This document shows positions 1 through 15,400 of a DNA stretch of 64,000 nucleotides, piece by piece (within the stretch, counting starts at the first letter, position 1; the number at the start of each line of letters is the position of its first letter). Both the position numbers and the translations under genes were made by a program. Under the pieces are notes generated by a model. That model did no database searches, was not told the DNA's origin, and worked only from the letters and a program-made list of their open reading frames with translations. The DNA comes from Cheilinus undulatus (taxonomy: Eukaryota > Chordata > Actinopteri > Labriformes > Labridae), in assembly GCF_018320785.1 (NCBI RefSeq), contig NC_054886.1, forward strand, positions 10,291,207 to 10,355,206, given 5' to 3'.

Positions 1-3000
1 AGTCCATTGGTCCCTTTGGTCATTAATCCATTGGTCGATTGGTCCATTGCTCCATTTGTCTATTGGTACATTGGTCCATTGGTCCATGCATCTATCAGTC
101 CATTGATCTGTCAGTCCATTGGTCCATTGGGTCTTTAGTCTATTGGTCCATTGGTCTTTTAGTCCAGTTGTCTATTGGTTCACTGGTCCATTGCTCCATT
201 AGCCTATTGGTCCATTGCTCCATTGGTCCATTGCACCATTAGTCCATTGGTCCATTGGTCCATTGGTCCATTGATCTATCAGTCCATTGGTCTATTGGTC
301 CATTGTTCCATTGGTCCATTGGCCCATTTGTCCATTGGTCCATTGGTCCATTTGTCCTTTGGTCTTTTGGTCTATTTGTACATTTGTCTATTGGTCCATT
401 GTCCATTGCTCCGTTGGTCTATTGGTCTACTGGTCCATTGGTCCATTGGTCCATTTTTCCATTGGTTCTTTGCTCCATTAATCCATTGCGCCAATTGTCT
501 GTTGGTACATTGGTACATTGGTCCATTGGTCCATTGATCTATCAGTCCTTTGGTCCATTGGGTCTTTAGTCTATTGGTCCATTGGTCTTTTAGTCCAGTT
601 GTCTATTGGTTCACTGGTCCATTGCTCCATTAGCCTATTGGTCCATTGCTCCATTGCTCCATCAGTCCATTGGTCTATTGGTCCATTGGTCCATTGGCCC
701 ATTTGTCCATTGGTCCATTGGTCCATTTGTCCATTTGTCCATTGATCTATCAGTCCATTGGTCTTTTGGTCCATTGGTCTATTGGTCCATTTGTCCTTTG
801 GTCTTTTGGTCTATTTGTCCATTTGTCTATTGGTCCATTGTCCATTGCTCCGTTGGTCTCTTGGTCTATTGGTCCATTGGTCCTTTGGTCCTTTTCCATT
901 GGTTCGTTGCTCCATTAATCCATTGCGCCAATTGTCTGTTGGTACATTGGTACATTGATCCATTGGTCCATTGGGTCTATTGGTCTATTGGTCCATTTGT
1001 CTTTTAGTGCAGTTGTCTATCGGTCCATTGGTCCATTGCTCCATTAGTCCATTGGTCCATTGGTCCATTGCTCCATTGCTCCATTAGTCCATTGGTCCAT
1101 TGGTCCATTTGTCCATTGGTCCATTGATCTATCAGTCCATTTGTCTATTGGTCCATTGGTGTATCGGTTCATATGTCCATCGGTCTATTGGTCTATTAGT
1201 CCATTGGTCTATTGGTCCATTGGACCATTGCTCCGTTGGTCTTTTGGTCTACTGGTCCATTAGTCCATTGCTCCATTTGTCCATTGGTTCATTGCTTCAA
1301 TAATCCATTGCGCCGATTGTCTGTTGGTACATTGGTCCATTGGGTCTATCAGTCCATTAGTCCATTGGCCCACAGGTCTACTGGTCCATTAGTCCATTGG
1401 TCCATTTGCCCACTGCTGTATTTGTTCATTGGCCCATTGGTCTATTGGTCCGTCGGGTCACAAGTCCATTGGTCCGTTGGTCCATTAGTCCATTGGTCCA
1501 TTGGTCCACTGGTCCATTGCTCCATTTGTCCATTGGTCTATTGGTCTATTGGTCCATTTGTCTATTGGTCCATTGGTTCATTGCTCCATTAGTCCATTGG
1601 TCCATTGACCATTTGTCCATTAGTCCATTGGTCCATTGACCATTTGTCCATTGGTCCATTGGTCCATTTGTCCATTGGTCCATTGCTCCATTAGTCCATT
1701 GGTCCATTTGTCCATTGGTCCATTGGTCTATTGATCTATCAGTCCATTTGTCTATTGGTCCATTGGTCCATTTGTGTATTGGTCTATTGGTCTTTTGGTC
1801 CATTGGTCTTTTGGTCCATTGTGCCATTGGTCCTTTGGTCTATTGGTCTGTTGGTTTCATTGGTCTTTTGGTCTATTGGTCTACTGGTCCATTGGTCCAT
1901 TGCTCCATTTGTCCATTGGTTCATTGTTCCATTAATCCATTGCGCCAATTGTCTGTTGGTACATTGTTCCATTGATCTATCAGTCCATTAGTCCAATGGC
2001 CCACTGGTCTACTGGTCAATTAGTCCATTGGTCCATTTGTCCATTTGTCCACCGCTGTATTTGTTCATTGGTCCATTGGTTTATTGGTCCATTGGGTCAT
2101 TAGTCCATTGGTCTGTTGGTCCATTAGTCCATTGGTCCCTTGGTCCATTGGGTCATTAGTCCATTGGTCCATTGGTCCATTGCTCCATTTGTCTATTTGT
2201 ACATTGGTACATTGGTCCATTGGTCCATTGATCTATCAGTCCATTGGTCTATTGGTCCATTGGTCCATTGGGTCTTTAGTCTATTGGTCCATTGGTCTTG
2301 TAGTGCAGTTGTCTATTGGTCTATTGGTCCATTGCTCCATTAGTACATTGGTCCATTTGTCTATTGGTCCATTGGTCCTTTGGTCCACTGGTCCATTGGT
2401 CCATTGGTCCATTGGTCTGTTGGTCCATTGGTCTATTGGTTTATTTGTCCATTGGGTCTATTGGTCTATTGGTCCATTGGTCTATTGGTCCATTGGACCA
2501 TCGCTCTGTTGGTCTGTTGGTGTACTGGTCCATTGGTCCATTGCTCCATTTGTCCATTGGTTCATTGTTCCATTAATCCATTGCGCCAATTGTCTGTTGG
2601 TACATTGGTCCATTGATCTATCAGTGCATTAGTCCATTGGCCCACAGTTCTACTGGTCCATTAGTCCATTGGTCCATTGGTCCACTGCTGTATTTGTTCA
2701 TTGGTCCATTGGTCTCTTGGGCCGTCAGGTCATAAGTCCATTATTCCTTTGGTCCATTAGTCCATCGGTCCATTGCTCCATTGGTACATTGCTCCATTTG
2801 TCTATTGGTCCATTGGTCCATTGATCTATCAGTCCATTGGTCTATTGGTCCGTTGGTCCATTGGGTCTTTAGTCTATTGGTCTTTCAGTCCAGTTGTCTA
2901 TTGGTCAGTTGGTCCATTGGTCCATTTGTCCATTAGTCCATTGGTCTATTGGTCCACTGGTTTATTGGTCCATTTGTCTGTTGCTCTATTGGTCTGTTGG

Positions 3001-4530
3001 TTCATTGGTCTTTTGGTCTATTGGTCTACTGGTCCATTGGTCCATTGCTCCATTTGTCCATTGGTTCATTTTTCCATTAATCCATTGCGCCAATTATCTG
3101 TTGGTACATTGCTCCATTGATCTTTCAGTCCATTGGTCCATTGGCCCACTGGTCTACTGGTCCATTAGTCCATTGGTCCATTTGTCCACTACTGTATTTG
3201 TTCATTGGTCCATTGGTTTATTGGTCCATTGGGTCATAAGTCCATTGGTCCGTTGGTTCATTAGTCCAGTGGTCCATTGTTCCATTGGTCCATTGGGTCA
3301 TTAGTCCATTGGTCCATTGGTCCATTGCTCCATTTGTCTATTGGTACATTAGTCCATTGGTCCATTGATCTAGCAGTCCATTAGTGTATTGGTCCATTAG
3401 TCCATTGGTCCATTTGTCTATTGGTCCATTGGTCCATTTGTCCATTGCTCCATTAGTCCATTGGTCTATTGGTCCATTAGTCCATTGGTCCATTGATCTA
3501 CAAGTCCATTGGTCCATTAGTCCATTTGTCCATTGGTTCATTGCTCCATTAATCCATTGCGCCAATTGTCTGTTGGTACATTGGTCCATTGATCTATCAG
3601 TCCATTAGTCCATTGGCCCACAGTTCTACTGGTCCATTTGTCCATTGGTCCATTTGTCCACTGCTGTATTTGTTCATTGGTCCATTGGTCTGTTGGTCCG
3701 TCGGGTCATAAGTCCATTGGTCTGTTGATCCATTAGTCCATTGGTCCATTGGTCCATCGGGTCTTTAGTCCATTGGTCCATTGGTCCGTTGGTCCATTAG
3801 TCCATTGGTCCATTGGTCCATTGGGTCATTAGTCCATTGGTCCATTGGTCCATTGCTCTATTCGTCCATTGGTCCATTTGTCTATTGGTCCATTGGTCCA
3901 TTGATCTATTTTTCCATTAGTCTATTGGCACACTGGTCTACTGGTCCAATATTCCATTGGTCCACTGCTGCATTTGTCCATTAGTCAATTGGTCTATTGG
4001 TCCATTGGCTTGTTAGTCCCCTCATCCGTTGGTCCATTAGTTCATTGATCCATTTGTCCATTGATCCATCTGTCCATCCATTCAACCATTATTCTATTGG
4101 CTTGTTCATCAATTGGTCCATTTTTCTTGGATGGATGAATGGATGGTCTTTTGGTCCAATTGTCTATTGGCCTGTATGTCCATTGGTCTCTTGGTTCATT
4201 CATCAATTTGTCCATTTGTCTATTGGTCCGTCTGCCATTCATCAGTTATTCAATTGGTCTATTGGTCTTTTGGTTTATTGGTCCATCAGTCAGTAAGCCC
4301 ATTGGTCTTTTGGTGAGTTTGTCCTTTCATCCTTTAGTCCATGTGCACATCCATTGCTCGTTTGTTCCTTGGTTTATTGGTGTTTTTATCCATTCATGCT
4401 TTCGTCCATTTGTCATCCATTTATACCTTGGTCTGTTCGCCCATTTGTCCATTCGTTTATCCATCCATAACTCCATTGGTCCACTGGTCTTCTTCCATTC
4501 GTCCATTTGTGCAGTAGTCCATTTGTCCTA
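1..4530. repeat. 8-bp-unit satellite (GGTCCATT-type) with higher-order structure
   Basis: The block is an almost uninterrupted tandem array of an 8-bp unit close to GGTCCATT. Frequent variants replace CC with CT, or change GG to TG or AG. From about 4020 it decays into looser CCATT/CCATC runs. A landmark containing GCGCCAATTGTCTGTTGG recurs with small changes near 488, 925, 1310, 1942, 2583, 3087 and 3559, about 385-640 bp apart, so the array has a higher-order repeat. A second landmark, TTGATCTATCAGTCCATT, also recurs. Because 8 is not divisible by 3, every frame reads the same rotated octapeptide (VHWSIGPL on +, MDQWTNGP on -) without stops. The open frames here are therefore artefacts, not genes. 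Confidence 0.95.
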
Positions 4531-4615
4531 ATTCAAAATGAGCTAACATTTTTCATGAAATAGTAAAATGTCTCCATTTCAACATCTGATTTGTTGTTTA
4601 TAGAATTATGAGATT
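4531..4615 (+). mobile_element. Fragment of an interspersed DNA-transposon-like repeat
   Basis: Immediately after the satellite there is a stretch reading TTCAAAATGAGCTAACATTT, then a segment ending in CATCTGATTTGTTG. It closely matches the sequence at about 23430-23500 inside the element in intron 17 of the NACHT-WD40 gene. It is therefore a truncated copy of the same repeat family. The class is not certain from sequence alone. The rest of the spacer to about 5100 shows nothing I can name. Confidence 0.55.
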
Positions 4616-5140
4616 TGACAATCTAACTTTGTAATGTACCCAGTAAATAAAAAAAAAAACAACAACAACATTCTTGGAAGACACAATATGAATTCTAGAG
4701 TTGTTCAACCTAATGAAACACACATGCATGCAGGCCGCCTGGCCTACAGAGAAGCAAAATGAACGTTAGCAATCTGTTTGATGGTTCTTGCAGACTGTGG
4801 TGTTTCATCATGTTTTTGAATGTACAACTGATACACCTCTGTATATGTGTTCTTTTTTACGTGGATCCCAATGACATCTAGCTTCGCTCGAGGGTGCAAT
4901 TAGTGAGGATTTGTTTTAATCAAGTAAACGAATAAATAAAGCTCAGCCGTATTCTTTGTTTTTAGTTTTGTCTTTTAAATTTGCTGAAAATTGATTTCAG
5001 TGCAATTTTTTCAAAAAAAAAAATGCCAACATAATATTTTGTTCCATTTTCATCATTAACAATAATCCATTGTTTTCTGATATCAAGAATTAGTCTGAAT
5101 CCTGGAATGACGTGGTTGTCGACACTCATAGTGCGCCTAC

Positions 5141-5152
5141 TGCGCACGCGTG
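5141..5152. promoter_or_regulatory. NRF1-like site upstream of rwdd4
   Basis: The sequence TGCGCACGCGTG matches the NRF1 consensus (YGCGCAYGCGCR) at all but one position. It lies about 155 bp upstream of the rwdd4 start codon, in a local CG-containing patch within otherwise AT-rich DNA. This is typical of TATA-less housekeeping promoters. The transcription start is not visible, so the promoter assignment is inferred. Confidence 0.45.
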
Positions 5153-5304
5153 TAATATCATGGTGTCGCCTGTTCTTCCAGCTGGGAAGTTGTGATGTTT
5201 TAACATCATAAAGTTTAACCAGACAAATGGGCCGTTAACTCTGGATATTTATACTTTTTGAACTCTGAAGGGAGAGTTTATAATACATAAACTGAGGAAG
5301 AATC

Positions 5305-9591
<4,287 letters not shown>

Positions 9592-11358
9592 CATTGTTGG
9601 CTGTGATCTGCTGCTTCATAATGAACTGAACTGTGTGCAGCGTGTTAATGCTGCAGCTCCCGTCTCGATGCCTTCACATCCTTCAACATCATCACGCCGT
9701 CGCCTCGCCCACCCGGAGGAGAGGAGCAGACGTCCTCTCTGTGTGAAGAAGAAACCTCATCACCAGGTTTATCTTAAATTAGTGGTCAGAGCGTGCCTCA
9801 GAGTTTACCGTCACTGCCGTGTTTCCAGCCCAGCTGCCGCGCCGCCGTACGACCACAAGCCCTAAATGTTGGATTATGTGTCAAAGTGTCAGGTAGCTTC
9901 CTGCTGTTACTTTAAGGTGTCATGTGACTTTGTGAAAGCAGAGAAATTTTTAAAAACACAGATGTTACAACCTTTCACCAGTTTTTTTATTTTGACTAAT
10001 GTTTAGTTTGGCCAATATTTGAAAAACTTAAAATTTTGTATTTAAATACAATAAAACTTGGTCAAAAACTCGTCTGAAAATATTATTTATTCTTTGTTTG
10101 ATAGATCCTGTGAAACTTCAAATATGACACATGTTCAGATTATTTATTTCCAACTTTTTCCTGCAGGGGTTGTTTCAGTGAAATGCATTTTTGTAAAAAA
10201 AAGAAAAAAACAAACAAAAAACTAAGAAGCAGTAAATTACATTTTATTAATTAAACAGTTACGATATCAGAAGAAATAAACATGAAATCCAATGGCCTTG
10301 ACCTTTCACCTTTGGATTCCTAAATTTAGGCTATCATGTCAACAAGCTTGTCCCCAACAATCAAAAACATGATGCTCCAACGACAGCTCTTAACAGCATG
10401 GTGGAGTCACAGCCCACAGCATGGCTCACTTTGGGAACGGCTGCCTTAATCAATAGAAAACTTATTGGGTGACATAAAAGAATGCTTTTTCTGAGGCAAA
10501 GCTAAGAAATGCAGAGTTACTGTGGAATGTAGTCCAATGGTCCTGGGCTGGAATACCTGCTCACAGGTGTCAAAAGATGCTCCACTCCATGCAACACAGA
10601 TGTGAAGAAGTTCTCAGAAGCAGCAGTAACAACACGATATTAGAACAGTGATTTGCACCATTTTTGAAAGGAAAAATGCAGACACTAATGTTTTTTGAAC
10701 AGCCTTTTTCTTCACTTTCTGTTAAGTAATAACAAATTTGATCAATTGTTCTTCATGTTTTGATTTGGAATAGAATGCGCAGTGTTCCCAAATGCAATAG
10801 CATGTATGAAAATAAAAGATATAAGGATTTAGAGCTAGTTATAATAAACCTAATTCTAAGAATGCTTTAGGAAAGTTATGTAATAACTATTTCCATTTAT
10901 ATGCATCCAAACACACACTGATTGCGTCCGTTTATTTCAGCTAATTATATGTGTACACATTTACATGCACTGTTGTAGCAGGAGGAGCAAACTGGGGGGG
11001 TAAAATGTCTTGCCCAAGCAGGACTTTTATTTTGGAAAGTCCTCACCAGGATGTCAAACGCCTTCGCTCTGTCCAGCGTGAGGCACCTGTCTCACCTTTC
11101 TGTCAGCGACACAATGTAGACTTAACATATAGATGGACTGTTGCGCTAGAAGAAGAAGGTATGTTTGTTTTTAATTTTCTGTAACAAATAGTTTCTGTTA
11201 ACCAAAAATAATTTAGACTCAACTTTTTTTATTATTGGTGCATTTGACATTTATCCCCTTCCAGTCAGTAAATAAAAATAAAATTATATAAATTATTTTT
11301 TACATGTAAACATTGAAAAGACCTCTCTAGAAAACATTCTCCACAGTAACTAAAGAAG
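9592..11358 (+). other. rwdd4 3'UTR and spacer before the NACHT-WD40 gene
   Basis: After the rwdd4 stop, an AATAAA at 10050-10055 is a plausible poly(A) signal, giving a 3'UTR of about 0.47 kb. The remainder is AT-rich. A short fish-repeat-like phrase (AAAATGTCTTGCCCAAGCAG) lies near 11002. I see no further coding exon with splice support, although an unseen 5' exon of the downstream gene cannot be excluded. Confidence 0.5.
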
Positions 11359-12449
11359 ATGGAGACGTCTAATGAAATTCATTGTGATGGAGAAAAAGAA
11401 GGAGAGGACACGGAGGCAGACAGATGCAGTACAACAACCACTGAGGGTCAAAAAGGGGAGGCTCCGTTTGTAGAAGAGAAGAGATTCATTGTTTATATCT
11501 GTGGAGGATATACAGGTAGGAACAAACAGATAATTTTATTAAATACTTTACAATGGAGTACACTAAAAATGTCAGGGTTTTAAGTTATTTGCTATAGTTA
11601 ATTAAATAAACGGGTAATAACCACAAGTTAATGATGAAATTAGCGAGTATTTAACAGCTAGTTAGCATTTTCACTCGGTCATGAATAAGTTCCTTCGTGA
11701 GGTTTTATATTTGCAAATAAAAGACACAAACATTTTTATCATTTTAAATTTTGTCTTTAGTGTTTCATAAATCCAAATCCTCTGTTTCTGTGTGTTTGAC
11801 TCAGACTCTGCAGCAGAGAGACAAGCTCTCATGGAGACCGTGTCTCCTCGTCTGTTTCTGCTCTGTAAGCAGAGAGGATACGACTTCAGGATGATCGACC
11901 TCCGAGACGGCGTGGAAACTCCAGCTACTAACCGCCACGACACTGTGGAGCTCCATGTGGAGAACCTGAGGAGATGTCAGCAAACACCAGGCCCAAACTT
12001 CATAGTAAGTTTAAATATATGTGTGTTTTTGAGGATGACATGCTGTCTGATGTCTGCTGTATCTCTCAGCTGTTTGTAGGACAGAAGTACGAGGTCAGGA
12101 GCCTCCCTTCTACCATCAGCAGAGACGTCTTTGAGGACATAGTGAAGCTACTGGAGATGGACCAGCAGCAGAACTCTAAGACCAGACCAGCAGAGGGCTT
12201 TACAGAGAGCAGCCCAGACACTTCCAACCATGATTCACTTTATAAGAATTATCTGAATGTTGAAGACGAGGCTGAAAACTTGAGTCAGAGCTCCAGCGGC
12301 TCGTCTTCAGAAGCAGAAGATGAAGATGATTTCAGCCCGGTGGATCCAAGAAGTCTACAGGGTTCAAAAGAGGATCTAGCACTACTGAGGATGTGGTTCA
12401 GGCTGGATGAGAACTGTGTTCCTCCTGTTTACCGTTTACAGCCCATCAG
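11359..12449 (+). CDS. Exons 1-3: DUF4062-like N-terminal domain of the NACHT-WD40 gene
   Basis: Residues 1-38 are charged and low in complexity. After [10 protein letters not shown] come [19 protein letters not shown] and [13 protein letters not shown], then [14 protein letters not shown] and finally [14 protein letters not shown]. The same succession (FIS...AERQALRE..VYPKL, FQVIDLYWGVE, VGLLGEKYG, DENSVPAAYYLRP) occurs at the N-terminus of NWD2 from memory. An acidic Ser-rich insert (about 200-225) is unlike NWD2. The third exon carries the longest single open stretch of the N-terminal half. Confidence 0.8.
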
Positions 12450-15400
12450 GTGAGAACAGACTAACTGGGCTCTGATTCAGTCCAGGTATGAAGACAATCC
12501 AGGTTTAAACCCGGTACCTGAAAACAGGAGATTTATGAGGTTTAAGATTTAAGAAAACTTTATGGAAGAGAAAAAGGGGCATGGGGTGAAAAACTGACCA
12601 CAACTATTTATTTATTTATTTATTTATTTATTTATGAAAACCTGAGACTTTTAGGAAAGGGAAGAAAGACAATATTTTTTCCTGTATTGTTCTCACTTTG
12701 ATCCCAGAATTCTGGCAATTGTCTTTTAGAATGCCAACTTTAATCTCAATATTCCGACCTCAGTCTCAGAGTTCTGACTATTTTTCACAGAATCCTGACT
12801 TTAATCTCAGACTTCCGACTATTGTCCTTCAGAATTCCAACCTTAGTCTAGGAATTTCGACTTTCATTGTAGAATTCCAACCTTAGTCTAGGAATTTCAA
12901 CAATTTTTCTTTGAATTCTGACTTTAATCTCAAAATTCTGACTTTAGTCTAAGAAATCAAACCTTAGTCACAGAAGTCTGATAATTTCCCCACAGAATTC
13001 TGACTTTATTCCAGGAATTCCAACTTTCATCTCAGAATTTCAACCTTGGAATTTTGACAATTTTTCCCAGAATTTTGACTTAAATCTCAAAATTCTGATT
13101 TTAATCTCAGAATTCCAAGCTAAGTCTCAGAATTCTGACCATTTTCCTCTGGAATTCTGACTTTAATCTCAGAATGATGGCTATTTTCCTCCAGATTTCC
13201 AACTTTAATCTCAGAATTCCTGCCTTAGTCTCAGAATTTTGTCTGTAATTTCAAAATTCTGAATTCCATTCCAGGAATTGAATTCCAGGAGTTCCAACAT
13301 TATTCCCAAATTCAGACATTTTTTCTTCATGAAATCTAACTTTAATCTCATAACTTCAACCTTAGTCTCAGAATTCTGACTTTAATTTTAGATCTCCAAA
13401 CTTAGTCTCTTAATTTTTTCCTTCAGAGCTCTGACTTTAATGCCAGAATTTCAACAATTTTCCTGGAGAATTCTGACTTTAGTCTCAGAAATCTACTTTC
13501 CCACAGAATTCTGACTTTAATCTTTTGCTTGCTTTTATTTTATACTTCTCACTTTAATTTCAGAAGTCTGATTTCTTTTTCCCTGATATAAAAAAAAGAA
13601 ATGACCCTTAAAAAATGAAGAGGCCTTTATCCTCTTGTTTAAAATGCATGAGTGTCCCAATCCTGCATTCTCAGTAATGACCAGCAGGGTGCAGTACCAA
13701 AAAGGTGTTCTTTATTGATTTATTCTCTCTGTAAACATTTTCAGAATGAGTTATGGGTCCTTCTCTCTAGTTTCTAGTGTTCTCCAGCACAACAATCAGT
13801 TAGTAAATGATGGCCTCATGTCCACATGTTTATTCGGCATATCCTCACACAGACCAGCGGTGAATCTGCTTAAAAGCTGTATGTATAAAACTGTTAAAGT
13901 CTTGATCATCTCACTGTGATGTTCACAGCTCTCACCATCCTGACTGTTTGAGCTCAGAGAGAGATCTCCGGAGGCGGGCCATGAAAGATTGGAGCGTCAC
14001 CTGTCTCAGTCTGTGGGGAATTATTCATCACAGAGCTACAGAGGCCCTCGGAGAGGAAGAGGCGGGGCTGTTGCTTGGAACAGGTAGAACCAGAGGTGGT
14101 TTGGTGTCATCCTTTAACCAGAGGACTCTCTCACCTGTAGATATAATTCATTCCTCCATATAATCCATTTCTTCATGTGTAGTCCTGGATCAGGAGGTGG
14201 AGGCAGGTCTGAGGTCTGTAGGTGAGTCTCCACCTGAAGATCACTGTCACTGCTATAAGAGAACCATCACTGATCTCTACTCCAACATGAAGAACAAACA
14301 CATCTCTGAGTACATTGACGTCCTGAAGGGGAGGTCTCAGCTGGATCCGGTCCTCAACAGAGCTCAGCAACAGTTCATGAGCCGGCTTCACAAAAAGGTT
14401 CGATAACACTGAACTGGCTTCAGGATTTCTCTGATCATCATTTTTAAGAGTCTAGTACTTTATAAGAAGAATGTTCCTGTCTTTTTGTAAATATTTGATG
14501 AATTTTCTGTCTTTATCCTGAAGCTTCGTCACACCAACATCTACGAACGTCACGTTGGATGGGGACAGAGAGGCCTGGACCCCAAATATAATCGATCGTA
14601 CCAGTTCTACATCGATCGTGTGTCCTCTCACTTTGAAAGAACAATGATCGACTCTCTCAACAGGTGCAACAAACATTCGAATTGAGAAATAACGAGAAAA
14701 TTATCAGGTTTTTGAATAACCTCTTGATGCTCTTTTTTTCCCAGAGTGATGAAGATCTCTAAAACTAGAGGTCTGTTTGAGACAGTGAGGAAGGAAGTTA
14801 TCAGAGCTCAGATTCAGGAGGAGATACAGCTTCATGTCAGACATGGATGCAGGCTGTAAGTCCTTTTTGCTTTTTTTCTTAAAGCAAATGTATAAAGGAA
14901 TTCAGTTCATTATTTCTCCACCCTTCCAGTGCAGGAGGATTTACCTTGAGGCAGACTTTCATACTAGACTTAAAGCAGGCATTGCTGCAGTCCAGAAGCA
15001 GACCCTTCCTCCTGTTGGGACCCCCGGGCTGGGGAAAGAGCACCACCATGGCTACAGCAGCACAGCTTGCACCCTCCTGGCTAAGGGGGTAAGATGATAC
15101 AACAGCTGATAGTCACATGTTAACATATCCTAATCCAATTTACAGATTGACTGCAAAGAAAATCTGCAAAATCACCAGTTTGAGTGAATCCAGTAGGCAT
15201 TTTTATGTCTTTTTAGAGAAGTGAAGGTACTGGTGCATTTCTGTGGATTTACTGGAGAGAGCAGAAACATCCGTCTGCTTCTGCAGAGTCTTTGTGTGCA
15301 GCTGGTTCAAACCTACAGACCAAACACTGGGCTGTCAGAGGTATTCATGTAGTTTCATCATATCTAAATGATTCAACCTGAATTCCTGAAAAGATAGGGC

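Noticed and set aside
39-4531. Many overlapping open frames of 60-195 codons with WSIGPLVH-type repeats
   Set aside because: They are inevitable products of an 8-bp stop-free satellite on both strands; no splice sites, start context or codon bias support a gene.
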